45,990 nucleotides of DNA from JAQUPP01 sp041649955 (GTDB taxonomy: Bacteria; Patescibacteriota; Patescibacteriia; UBA2591; JAQUPP01), in assembly GCA_041649955.1 (NCBI GenBank), contig JBAZMD010000005.1, positions 1 through 45,990 on the forward strand, in the 5' to 3' direction. The notes below the pieces were generated by a model. The model was not told the origin of the DNA. It searched no databases and saw only the letters and a program-made list of their open reading frames with translations. How positions within the stretch are numbered: the stretch's first letter is position 1; each line of letters begins with the position of its first letter. Made by a program: the position numbers and the translations under genes. Below, one piece after another: positions 8,368 through 14,630 of this stretch.

Positions 8368-8679
8368 ATGGAAATTAAAAAAGCACAAAATTTAGTTTAT
8401 AAACATTTAGTTAAAATAGGCTACACAAAAAGTGAAACAACGCCAGTACACGCTTTTTTGCACTTAATAGAAGAGATTGGCGAAGTTTCAAGAGCGCTAT
8501 TGCACAAAGAAACCAAAAGAGGAAAATTTGCCAATAGTACTGATCCCGGAATTATTGAAGATGAAGTTGCAGATATATTTTGGCAAACTTTAAAACTTGC
8601 ATCTTACCTGAAAATAGATCTTAATAAGGCATTTGTTGATAAATTAAAAAAAAATCGGAATAAATCCAAGATGCTCTAA
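8368..8679 (+). CDS. MazG-like nucleotide pyrophosphohydrolase (second copy)
   Basis: A 103-residue helical protein. 'AFLHLIEEIGEVSRALLH' gives the first metal-binding EExxE, and 'IIEDEVADIFWQTLKLASYL' gives the second ExxD, as in MazG/dCTPase-like NTP-PPases. It differs in sequence from the MazG-like protein at 4127-4444, so it is not a recent duplicate. It ends the plus-strand cluster, followed by a clear terminator. The likely role is pyrophosphate release from a nucleoside triphosphate, which fits a nucleotide-handling cluster. Confidence 0.78.
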   Translation: MEIKKAQNLVYKHLVKIGYTKSETTPVHAFLHLIEEIGEVSRALLHKETKRGKFANSTDPGIIEDEVADIFWQTLKLASYLKIDLNKAFVDKLKKNRNKSKML

Positions 8680-8721
8680 ATTCAATTCTTCTGATTTCCC
8701 CTGCTTCGCTTATAAGACAAG

Positions 8722-8752
8722 AAGATACCCTCAAAGTCGGGTATCTTTTTAT
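8722..8752 (+). terminator. Intrinsic terminator closing the plus-strand cluster
   Basis: AAGATACCC (8722-8730) pairs with GGGTATCTT (8739-8747), followed by TTT-ATTT. Confidence 0.8.
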
Positions 8753-8774
8753 TTACGCGCTAAAATTAAAAAAA

Positions 8775-9845
8775 TTACCAAAAAATTATTTTTTTAAATA
8801 TTTTCCAATATAAGCCGAAGATTGGATTAACCAAATATTTCAATAATGGGTGTTCAAAACCGGCAAAATTAAATTTCGCTTCCAAATATTTGGAAAATTG
8901 TCGGTCGCTGATTTTTCTGGTTCTTTGAACTTTTGCCCGCTTAATCAGAGTTTTAGGAACAAGGCGCAAAGCGCTAAAATAAGTTTTTATTTTCAAGGAA
9001 AACCAGCCGGTCATTAAGCTATAGCCTAAAACTCCCAATTCCATAAATAACCATGGCAGAAAAATCAAAATTAAAGTCGGCAGTTTATAAAATTTAAGCA
9101 AAGTCAATCCCCTGTTTCTTTCCGACCAATACCAGCGATGAGGTGAAACGCCGGCCTTATATTTATGATAAACCAAAGATTGAGGCGCTAAAAATATATT
9201 ATAACCCAAAAAACGCGCTCTTAAACAAAGATCCAGATCTTCGTGATACATAAATAAATCTTCGTCCAGCAAGCCAACCTCTTTTAAGGCCTGAGTATTG
9301 ATAAACATCGCCGCGCCTGAAGCGTATGTGATATCCCTAGATTGCGACTGACCATTTGCGATTGACAACTTATAACCGCCGGAATAACCAAAGCCCAAAA
9401 AATGAAATTTATCGCCAGAGGTTTGAATTTTATCTTTTTCCGGCCAGCAAAGAACAAGCGGTTGGAAGGCAAAAGTTTTGGCATTTTCATTTTCCGCCGA
9501 TTTTACCAATTCTTCTAAACAATTATTGTCGCAAATCGTATCCTGATTTAATAAAAAAATAAAATCTAGCCCGCTTAAATTTTCCGAAGAAAAATTTTGG
9601 CGGGTGAAGGCCTCTTTTATCCCCTGATTATTGGCTTGGGCAAAACCCAAGTTTTTTTTATTTTCAATTAAAATCACTTCCGAAAAATTTTTCCGGACAT
9701 AATCAATAGAATCATCTTTTGAATTATTATCAACAAAAATAATTTCCGTTGGTTTCAAAGTTTGATTCTTTAAACTATTTAACAAATCCGGGAGATATTC
9801 CCGGCCGTTATAACAAACAATAATGACTGCTATTTTTTTAGACAT
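8775..9845 (-). CDS. Glycosyltransferase family 2 (rhamnosyltransferase-like) with two in-frame repeat insertions
   Basis: A 356-residue GT-A enzyme. 'VIIVCYNGREYLPDLLNSL' and 'IFVDNNSKDDS' form the nucleotide-binding start, 'FIFLLNQDT' stands at the DxD position, and 'YHEDLDLCLRARFLGY' is the usual ED-type catalytic segment. It is the last gene of the operon starting at 14064, 4 nt after PduL. Two short tracts look foreign to the family: 'AFTRQNFSSENLSGLDF' (coded by an imperfect palindrome at 9570-9604) and 'KLSIANGQSQSRDI' (coded by the direct-repeat tract at 9342-9366). Both keep the frame. The C terminus has one hydrophobic segment, suggesting membrane association. Confidence 0.85.
   Translation of the reverse strand: MSKKIAVIIVCYNGREYLPDLLNSLKNQTLKPTEIIFVDNNSKDDSIDYVRKNFSEVILIENKKNLGFAQANNQGIKEAFTRQNFSSENLSGLDFIFLLNQDTICDNNCLEELVKSAENENAKTFAFQPLVLCWPEKDKIQTSGDKFHFLGFGYSGGYKLSIANGQSQSRDITYASGAAMFINTQALKEVGLLDEDLFMYHEDLDLCLRARFLGYNIFLAPQSLVYHKYKAGVSPHRWYWSERNRGLTLLKFYKLPTLILIFLPWLFMELGVLGYSLMTGWFSLKIKTYFSALRLVPKTLIKRAKVQRTRKISDRQFSKYLEAKFNFAGFEHPLLKYLVNPIFGLYWKIFKKIIFW
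9342..9366. repeat. Short repeat tract inserted in the GT2 gene
   Basis: Two near-identical copies, TTGCGACTGAC (9342-9352) and TTGCGATTGAC (9356-9366). The tract resembles the GTCAA/GTCAGTC-containing insert in tatD (18269-18314). It encodes a polar linker where related GT2 proteins usually run on directly. Confidence 0.35.
9570..9604. repeat. Palindromic insert in the GT2 gene
   Basis: CCCGC (9570-9574) pairs with GCGGG (9600-9604), and inside these AAATTTTC pairs with GAAAAATTT around a CGAA loop. It is read through in frame as about 12 extra residues between the 'GIKEA' helix and the 'FIFLLNQDT' strand. Confidence 0.5.
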
Positions 9846-9848
9846 AAT

Positions 9849-10427
9849 TTAATCTAAAATAATTTCTCCTGAAATCAGTCCTTCAATTCCGGCCGCATTG
9901 GCTTCATCAGTATCCAAACATAAAACCGGCGTAAAACTCGGGTCAACATGAAGATAAACCTGATGAAAAGTAATAGTTCTTGAAGGAGTGATAATTTTTA
10001 CCGAGACAAATTTCCTGCTGTCCAAATTATAATCTTGCATATATTTCGGCGTGGCATGAATATGCCGCCACGCGATAATAACTCCTTCTTTCAATAAAAC
10101 TGTGCCTTTTGGTCCGATTAATATGCAACCTGCGGAGCTGCTTAAATCTCCTGAATGCCTGATCGGCGGATTAATGCCCAATTTCTTGGCGTCAGTCCTG
10201 GAAATTTCCACTTGAGTTTGTTTTCTTACCGGACCCAAAATTCTAACTTTTTCAATTTTATCTTTTTCTGTTTGAATTGTAATTGTTTCTGCGGTGGCAA
10301 ATTGCCCTTTTTGAGAAAGTTCTTTTATATCATTCAATTTATAATCAACGCCAAAAAGCGCGTCCAAATGTTCGCGACTTAAATGAATATGTCTGGCGGA
10401 AACTTCAACTGGAATTTCTATAATCAT
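9849..10427 (-). CDS. pduL: Phosphate propanoyltransferase (PduL-type phosphotransacylase)
   Basis: A 192-residue enzyme interconverting acyl-CoA and acyl phosphate (acetyl or propanoyl). The N-terminal 'VEVSARHIHLSREHLDALFG', the central 'RHSGDLSSSAGCILIGPKG' and 'AWRHIHATPKYM' are the hallmark His-rich PduL segments that bind zinc. No encapsulation peptide is evident and no microcompartment genes are nearby, so a free housekeeping acetate/acetyl-CoA role is likelier than 1,2-propanediol use. It lies between PfkB kinase and GT2 with 12-nt and 3-nt gaps, so it is in the operon. Confidence 0.88.
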   Translation of the reverse strand: MIIEIPVEVSARHIHLSREHLDALFGVDYKLNDIKELSQKGQFATAETITIQTEKDKIEKVRILGPVRKQTQVEISRTDAKKLGINPPIRHSGDLSSSAGCILIGPKGTVLLKEGVIIAWRHIHATPKYMQDYNLDSRKFVSVKIITPSRTITFHQVYLHVDPSFTPVLCLDTDEANAAGIEGLISGEIILD

Positions 10428-10439
10428 ATGCGAAATTTT

Positions 10440-11393
10440 TTAAAATTTTAAGTCTGATCTATTTAATAAACCTTCTTGAGCGCCGATTTTGGCAATTACC
10501 GAAGCGCTGTTTAAAATTCCCCAGCGAAGCGCTCTTTGAATATCATTTTTATCGTAAAATAAACCGGCAACAAAACCGGAAGAAAAAGCATCGCCCGCTC
10601 CAACCGTATTAATGACTTTAACATTCTTGATTTTGTGAGAATAAAATTTATCGCCGTTATAGGCAAAAACTCCTTTTGGCCCGGCGGTAATGGCGACGAT
10701 TTTCGGCCCCATCTGATAAATTCTATTTAACAAATGTTTTATTGACAAATCTTTGGTTTTTTTGGCCGATAGAACCAATTCTCTCGCTTCATCTTCATTG
10801 AGAATCAAAACATCTATTTGTTTCAAGTATTTGGATAATTTAAAATAACCAAGCCTTAATTGAACAATGGAAGGATTCCAAACTTTAATCGCTTTATATT
10901 TTAAAATTTGATTCAGTATTTTTTCCCAATATTTGGCGCTTAAAGAAGAAATGTAAATCCATTTTGTAGAAATATTTTTCGGCAAAGAATTGAGATCTTC
11001 GCCCGGTCCGCGATAAACAAAAATTGTGTGGGCTTTTTTATTTTTTAGAGTTGTCACAAGCGAAAAACCGGTGCGAATTTTTTTATCGCGCTGGATAAAT
11101 TTTGTTTCTATGCCCTGTTTTTTAAAATATTTTATTAATTCATTGCCTTCCCCATCAGTGCCAATTCTGACGATAATGGCTGTTTTTAGACCTAATTTAG
11201 CCGCTCCAACGCCCGTATTATTCGCTCCACCGCCCCAAGACCAATATGCTTCATTAGTATAAATTTTAGCCCCTAATTCAAAAGCGATTAATTTTTCACA
11301 CAAAGGATTAGGATTATTTACCACTAATCCTTCGTTGGTGTAAAAAATAATATCGCGTATGGCTCCGCCGATTGTAATTATATCGTATACCAT
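10440..11393 (-). CDS. PfkB-family (ribokinase-like) sugar or nucleoside kinase
   Basis: A 317-residue kinase. The glycine-rich substrate loop 'WSWGGGANNTGVGAAKLG' is near residue 53, and the C-terminal signature 'VNTVGAGDAFSSGFVAGL', with the catalytic Asp, near residue 262. The family phosphorylates sugars or nucleosides; the substrate here is unknown. Its ATG forms the very end of the long P3 hairpin of repeat copy A (11391-11679), so the start codon would be paired if that RNA folds. The gene follows pheS across that repeat and precedes PduL by 12 nt. Confidence 0.85.
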   Translation of the reverse strand: MVYDIITIGGAIRDIIFYTNEGLVVNNPNPLCEKLIAFELGAKIYTNEAYWSWGGGANNTGVGAAKLGLKTAIIVRIGTDGEGNELIKYFKKQGIETKFIQRDKKIRTGFSLVTTLKNKKAHTIFVYRGPGEDLNSLPKNISTKWIYISSLSAKYWEKILNQILKYKAIKVWNPSIVQLRLGYFKLSKYLKQIDVLILNEDEARELVLSAKKTKDLSIKHLLNRIYQMGPKIVAITAGPKGVFAYNGDKFYSHKIKNVKVINTVGAGDAFSSGFVAGLFYDKNDIQRALRWGILNSASVIAKIGAQEGLLNRSDLKF

Positions 11394-11679
11394 AATTGTC
11401 GACCCAGCCCTTTAAGTATTCGGCTAAGGTTTATTAAATTTATTATCAATTAAAAATTACTTACTCTAATTATATATACTAAGCGCATAAAAAGGCTGGG
11501 TCGCTACAATTATGAGTACCCCCTCTTTTACTCCAACAAAAGCCTTTCGTTTTATAGTATTCCGTAAGCGAAGCGGCTTCGCCTTTTATCTTAACGATTA
11601 TCGAAAATTTATCGTTGAGATAAAAGAGGGGGTAAAGGTTTTGTAGCTCCGACGATTACGTCAGAGACAAAGCCCTTTA
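11391..11679. repeat. Triple-hairpin intergenic element, copy A (pheS to pfkB junction)
   Basis: Fills the whole gap between the pheS stop and the pfkB-family start. P3: on the plus strand CATAATTGT-CGACCCAGCC pairs with GGCTGGGTCG-(CT bulge)-ACAATTATG, 19 bp, and contains the pfkB start codon. P2: 114-nt palindrome 11519-11632 with ends CCCCCTCTTTTA / TAAAAGAGGGGG. P1: 11635-11679, GTTTTGT-AG-CTC...GAG-ACAAAGC. The P2 interior is nearly the same as that of copy E, but in the opposite orientation. Confidence 0.8.
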
Positions 11680-12882
11680 TTAGCGCAAAACTGCGTTTAG
11701 ATCTTGCGCTGTTTTTTCTCTGATCTTGTTTTGTATTTTATTTATTTCCTCATTGGTTAAAGTTCTTTCCGGCGAGCGATACACAATTCTGAACGTATAA
11801 CTTTTTTTATCTTTGCCGAATTTTTCTTCATTTTCGTAGCTGTCCAAAAATTTTACTTCTTCAATTATTGGAATAAAGTTTTCTGTCCCGACGGCTTTGC
11901 CGTCGAGGATCCTCGATGACGAAGTCATCGGGACAAAATCTCTTACAATTTCGTAATAATTATTCAAGTTTATATTTTTATCAATAATAAATGAAATGTC
12001 TCTGAAAGTTCCGGGATATTTGCTGACTTCTTTAAACTGGCTGTTTATATCTTTAAACTGACCGGTGATTCTTGGATCATCTGACCATAAAATTCTGATA
12101 TCGGGAATTCCCATTTTTACCATTGCCAATCTTTCTACTCCAAAACCAAAAGCCCAGCCGTTGTAAATTTCCGGATCAATCCCAAAATTTTTCATCACGA
12201 TTGGATTTACGAGTCCGCATCCGACCACCTCCATCCAGTCGTCTCCCCGCTTTATGTCCATTTCAAGGCTTTCTATAGTATATGGAAATTTATCATCAAC
12301 CACCTTCCACTCAATATTCTGCCCGAATAAACTTTTAGCAACATCAACCAAGACATCAATTAAATCCTGTTGGGCAATAATTTTTTGATTTTTTTTGCAG
12401 ATTAATAATCCATCTACTTGGTGAAAAGCATTAAAATGATTTCTGTCAATTTCGTCTTTTCTGAAAACTATTCCCGGACACAAAGCTTCGATATGGCCTT
12501 CTGTTTCTAATTTTTTAAGAACTTCCGCATTTTTTAAATAAAAAGACCAAAAAGTTGTCGTGTGTGTGCGCAAAATATGAGTATCATCTAGATAATAAGT
12601 ATCTGTTTCTTTTCTGCTGGGATGACTTTCCGGCATATTTAAAAGATCAAAGCTTTGTTCAACTGTTACAATATTTGGAAAATCAATTAAATCAAAATCC
12701 TTAAATCTTGGCAATTTAATTATCTGATCAACTAAAATTTTAATAGGAGAATTCTCTTTTTTCGTCAAATCCGGAAGCTTTAATAATCTTTTAATTCTTT
12801 CGGCTTTAACATCGCTTCTTTTATTGATTTCTTCAATTAAGGCATTTTCTTTTTCGTCTTTGATTATAATATTTTTTTGCAT
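11680..12882 (-). CDS. pheS: Phenylalanyl-tRNA synthetase, PheS core with C-terminal FDX-ACB domain (mitochondrial-like)
   Basis: A 400-residue class II synthetase charging tRNA-Phe. Catalytic motifs: 'FDLLNMPESHPSRKETDTYY', 'HILRTHTTTFWSF', motif 2 'GIVFRKDEIDRNHFNAFHQ', and motif 3 'GWAFGFGVERLAMVKMGIPD'. Downstream of 'SDDPRITGQF' the chain continues as a ferredoxin-like anticodon-binding (FDX-ACB/B8) domain: 'KYPGTFRDISFIIDK' ... 'FRIVYRSPERTLTNEEINK'. In most bacteria that domain sits at the end of PheT, and its fusion to PheS is the arrangement of monomeric mitochondrial PheRS. A 52-bp perfect cloverleaf palindrome (11884-11935) is read in frame between 'YEIVRDF' and 'IPIIEEVKFLD', adding about 20 residues to this domain. 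It follows an EMAP-domain gene by 13 nt. Confidence 0.88.
   Translation of the reverse strand: MQKNIIIKDEKENALIEEINKRSDVKAERIKRLLKLPDLTKKENSPIKILVDQIIKLPRFKDFDLIDFPNIVTVEQSFDLLNMPESHPSRKETDTYYLDDTHILRTHTTTFWSFYLKNAEVLKKLETEGHIEALCPGIVFRKDEIDRNHFNAFHQVDGLLICKKNQKIIAQQDLIDVLVDVAKSLFGQNIEWKVVDDKFPYTIESLEMDIKRGDDWMEVVGCGLVNPIVMKNFGIDPEIYNGWAFGFGVERLAMVKMGIPDIRILWSDDPRITGQFKDINSQFKEVSKYPGTFRDISFIIDKNINLNNYYEIVRDFVPMTSSSRILDGKAVGTENFIPIIEEVKFLDSYENEEKFGKDKKSYTFRIVYRSPERTLTNEEINKIQNKIREKTAQDLNAVLR
11884..11935. repeat. Perfect cloverleaf palindrome inserted in frame in pheS
   Basis: 52 bp: outer arms TGTCCCGA / TCGGGACA enclosing three hairpins, CGGCTTTGCCG, TCGAGGATCCTCGA and TGACGAAGTCA. It encodes 'SSSRILDGKAVGTE'-type residues absent from the expected FDX-ACB fold, and keeps the reading frame. 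Confidence 0.85.
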
Positions 12883-12895
12883 ATTTTTGATTTAC

Positions 12896-13303
12896 TTATC
12901 TTAAAATTTTATCAACCCGCTCGCCTATTTTCGCCGTCTGAGGCAAAATATAAATACCGGTATGATCTTGGCCCAAGCCCAATTCATCTTTGGCGCAAAG
13001 CATTGCTTCTGATTTAACGCCGCGAATAACGCTTTCTTTGATTTCAATGCCGCAAGGCAATTTCGCTCCTTTAAGAGCTAAGGGAACCATTTGACCGATT
13101 TCCACATTTGGCGCGCCGCAAACTATTTCCATTTTTTGCTTGCCAATATCCACGGTGACAATTTTTAATCTGTCGGCATTCGGATGCGGTTTAATATCTA
13201 TGATTTTCACGGCAATGACTTTTTCCAATCCTTTGACCGATTTTCCGGGCGTTAATTTAAAATTCTGTAAAAATTTTTTAAACCAATTATAATTCATATT
13301 CAT
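12896..13303 (-). CDS. EMAP/Trbp111-type tRNA-binding protein (PheT N-terminal-like)
   Basis: A 135-residue protein. The start 'MNYNWFKKFLQNF' resembles the first residues of PheT, and residues ~28-132 form an OB-fold tRNA-binding domain with 'KPHPNADRLKIVTVDIGKQ', 'IVCGAPNVEIGQMVPLAL' and 'GVKSEAMLCAKDELGLG', the classic EMAP/PheT-N motifs. All other PheT domains (B1, B3/B4, B5) are missing, and the stop is followed within 13 nt by pheS. It is probably a free-standing tRNA-binding partner of the PheS-FDX-ACB enzyme rather than a truncated pseudogene, since the frame is intact and ends cleanly after the OB fold. Two in-frame ATGs (codons 1 and 3); repeat copy B abuts the first. Confidence 0.8.
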   Translation of the reverse strand: MNMNYNWFKKFLQNFKLTPGKSVKGLEKVIAVKIIDIKPHPNADRLKIVTVDIGKQKMEIVCGAPNVEIGQMVPLALKGAKLPCGIEIKESVIRGVKSEAMLCAKDELGLGQDHTGIYILPQTAKIGERVDKILR

Positions 13304-13680
13304 ACCAAAATTATTTAAATTTTAGAGCGAAGCGAAGAAAATTTAACTATAATTTTGAGTACCCCCTCCTTTTAGATGCTTTCAGTGCTCCTCTTGATTC
13401 GTTTTTTTAGATAACCCCAAGCACTTTTATATTTTTTAAGCTGTTTTTCTCGTTCCATTGCGTCTTTTTTATCTTGGTAGGCTTCATAATATATTAAGCC
13501 TAAAATTTGTTTCTCGCGTTGGTGGGTTTTAATTCTTTTCTTCAAGTCCGTAGAGAAACCAACATATATCGTTTCATTCGGTAATTTGACTAGATAGACA
13601 TAATACATAAGTTCAAAAGCACTCAAAAGGAGGGGATAAAGGTTTTGTTGCTCCGACTTAACGTCCGGAGACAAAACTGT
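13301..13680. repeat. Triple-hairpin intergenic element, copy B, carrying a GIY-YIG gene in its central loop
   Basis: P3 (13306-13358): CAAAATTAT-TTAAATTTT pairs with AAAATTTAA-(CT bulge)-ATAATTTTG and abuts the EMAP gene start. P2: arms CCCCCTCCTTTT (13362-13373) and AAAAGGAGGGG (13625-13635), with the arm pairing continuing less perfectly inwards. The GIY-YIG gene fills the loop and its stop codon lies in the arm. P1 (13637-13680): GTTTTGT-TG-CTCCGAC...CGGAG-ACAAAAC, ending at the stop of the upstream membrane protein gene. Confidence 0.8.
13372..13608 (-). CDS. Small GIY-YIG nuclease-domain protein inside a repeat element
   Basis: A 78-residue URI-type GIY-YIG domain. 'MYYVYLVKL' gives the first strand and tyrosine, 'TIYVGFSTDLKKRIKTH' the YIG-like turn and catalytic arginine, and 'AMEREKQLKKYKSAWGYLKK' the metal-binding Glu region, so the catalytic set looks intact. 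The ATG at 13608 is the first that gives a normal N terminus; the frame stays open upstream through the P1 hairpin, but that stretch is repeat-derived. The stop TAA lies inside the 3' arm of palindrome P2. The family nicks or cuts DNA. Its nesting in a repeat that elsewhere lacks it suggests homing or mobilisation of the repeat, which is inference. Confidence 0.8.
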   Translation of the reverse strand: MYYVYLVKLPNETIYVGFSTDLKKRIKTHQREKQILGLIYYEAYQDKKDAMEREKQLKKYKSAWGYLKKRIKRSTESI

Positions 13681-14064
13681 TTACACCTTATATTTTCTTT
13701 GAGAAGATAAAAAGAAAAATTCCAAAACAACGAAAAATAAAACCAAAAATAAAAAATTCCACCAGCGCAAAAGATCAAGTCCTTTTAAAATCAACATGGA
13801 AACGATTACCAATCCCAGCCAAATTCCCTGACGAAAAGCCAGTTCCACTTGGACAAAAATCGGTTTTAAATTCAATCTTGTTCGGATAATAAAACCAAGC
13901 AGCGAGGCCGCGCCCAAAATAGCCAGAAATAAACTGAAATAAAACAAAATAAAACCAATCAATCCCATTCCTCTCGGATTGATAAAAATAATCACCGCCA
14001 CCCAAGCCAACCAGCAAATAATGGTTAAAATTGTCATTAAATTGAGATATTTTTTTAGAGTCAT
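13681..14064 (-). CDS. Small polytopic membrane protein
   Basis: A 127-residue protein with four hydrophobic helices (about residues 10-30, 35-60, 72-92 and 95-116), short basic connecting loops and a basic C-terminal tail 'SSQRKYKV'. I do not recognise a family. It is the promoter-proximal gene of the operon: promoter 14236-14264, repeat copy C as the leader, then this gene, repeat copy B with GIY-YIG, the EMAP protein, pheS, PfkB, PduL and GT2. There is no Shine-Dalgarno; its ATG comes 3 nt after the end of the P3 hairpin of copy C. Confidence 0.65.
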   Translation of the reverse strand: MTLKKYLNLMTILTIICWLAWVAVIIFINPRGMGLIGFILFYFSLFLAILGAASLLGFIIRTRLNLKPIFVQVELAFRQGIWLGLVIVSMLILKGLDLLRWWNFLFLVLFFVVLEFFFLSSQRKYKV

Positions 14065-14229
14065 ACCAAAATTATTTAAATTTACGAATTATTTATAATG
14101 AAGGAAATTTAACTATAATTTTGAGTACCCTGTTAAATAATTTCGCCCTTGGCGAAATTGCCGCCGAGCGGCATTTAACAGGGTTAAGGTTTTCTAGCTC
14201 CGACAAACATCGGAGAGAAAACTCTTAAT
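14062..14229. repeat. Triple-hairpin intergenic element, copy C (operon leader)
   Basis: P3: CAAAATTAT-TTAAATTT pairs with AAATTTAA-(CT bulge)-ATAATTTTG next to the start codon at 14064. P2: 56-nt palindrome 14128-14183 with ends CCCTGTTAAAT. P1: GTTTTCT-AG-CTCCGA...TCGGAG-AGAAAAC (14187-14226). The outer P1 stem is GTTTTCT/AGAAAAC here against GTTTTGT/ACAAAAC elsewhere, a compensated G-C to C-G swap. P1 begins at the expected transcription start of the promoter at 14236-14264. Confidence 0.8.
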
Positions 14230-14235
14230 AATTAT

Positions 14236-14264
14236 ATTATAACACTTGATAAAACTCTTGACAA
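14236..14264 (-). promoter_or_regulatory. Promoter of the pheS-containing operon
   Basis: On the minus strand, TTGTCA (14259-14264), spacer 17, TATAAT (14236-14241). The -35 overlaps the -35 of the divergent promoter at 14258-14286. The predicted start, about 14229, is the first base of repeat copy C. Confidence 0.65.
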
Positions 14265-14286
14265 GAACGAAAAAATATGATATTAT
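14258..14286 (+). promoter_or_regulatory. Promoter of the small gene at 14309
   Basis: TTGACA (14258-14263), spacer 17, TATTAT (14281-14286), back to back with the minus-strand promoter and sharing its -35 bases. Confidence 0.7.
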
Positions 14287-14308
14287 TTAAACAAAGGAGG
14301 TGAGGAAA

Positions 14309-14584
14309 ATGAAAGCAAAAAATTTTAGGCAACAATGGTTAGAGGTTGCTGAAAAACAAATAGAATTTAAGAGAAAGACTAACTATTCCTTACTAAAGCC
14401 ATATCTCGGTAAAAAAGTGGTTATTTACGAGGATTATGGACGTACGAGCATCTCTCGCTATCACCAACTTACAGGAATAGTCCGACGAAAGAAAAATTGT
14501 TCGACTGAATTCCGTATTCAAAAAAATAAAGTAAACTTTTTCTGCGTACAATTTAGCGAGGTTATCTCTATAAAACTTGTTTAA
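14309..14584 (+). CDS. Hypothetical basic protein (91 residues)
   Basis: No family recognised. The 91-residue protein is basic, with a helical N-terminal third ('WLEVAEKQIEFKRK'). A beta-rich remainder ('KKVVIYEDYGRTSI', 'TGIVRRKKN', 'FRIQKN') resembles a small SH3/OB-like barrel. AAGGAGG at 14294-14300, 8 nt upstream, makes ATG 14309 the start; GTG at 14300 overlaps the Shine-Dalgarno and is unlikely. It is monocistronic: own promoter at 14258-14286 and own terminator at 14595-14630. A strong promoter and strong ribosome-binding site suggest an abundant product. Confidence 0.6.
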   Translation: MKAKNFRQQWLEVAEKQIEFKRKTNYSLLKPYLGKKVVIYEDYGRTSISRYHQLTGIVRRKKNCSTEFRIQKNKVNFFCVQFSEVISIKLV

Positions 14585-14594
14585 AAAACCATTA

Positions 14595-14630
14595 TATAAG
14601 CCCTTGTCAATCACGGGGCTTATATTTATT
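14595..14630. terminator. Intrinsic terminator, possibly bidirectional
   Basis: TATAAGCCC (14595-14603) pairs with GGGCTTATA (14616-14624), followed by TTTATTTT. It separates the small plus-strand gene from the 3' end of the convergent uvrD-like gene; T-rich sequence also lies on the other side. Confidence 0.7.

Noticed and set aside
10052..10076. Hairpin CGTGGC...GCCACG in the PduL gene as an inserted repeat
   Set aside because: It encodes the conserved 'WRHIHATP' zinc-site motif of PduL, so it is native coding sequence.
11391..11679. Copy A considered as a T-box or other aminoacyl-tRNA-sensing leader because it lies beside pheS
   Set aside because: It is downstream of pheS, has no T-box consensus, and equivalent elements precede unrelated genes such as tatD and an ABC permease.
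12896..13303. EMAP-domain gene as a pheT pseudogene
   Set aside because: The frame is clean, ends just after a complete OB fold, and is tightly spaced to pheS; no remnants of later PheT domains are seen before pheS.
13609..13674. Longer version of the GIY-YIG gene starting upstream at a TTG in hairpin P1
   Set aside because: The extra 22 residues come from repeat DNA, and the normal GIY-YIG N terminus begins at ATG 13608.
13301..13680. Copy B considered as a group I intron with an endonuclease gene
   Set aside because: It lies between complete genes, so no exon is interrupted, and no group I core (P3-P9) could be recognised; the copies without the gene are also too short.
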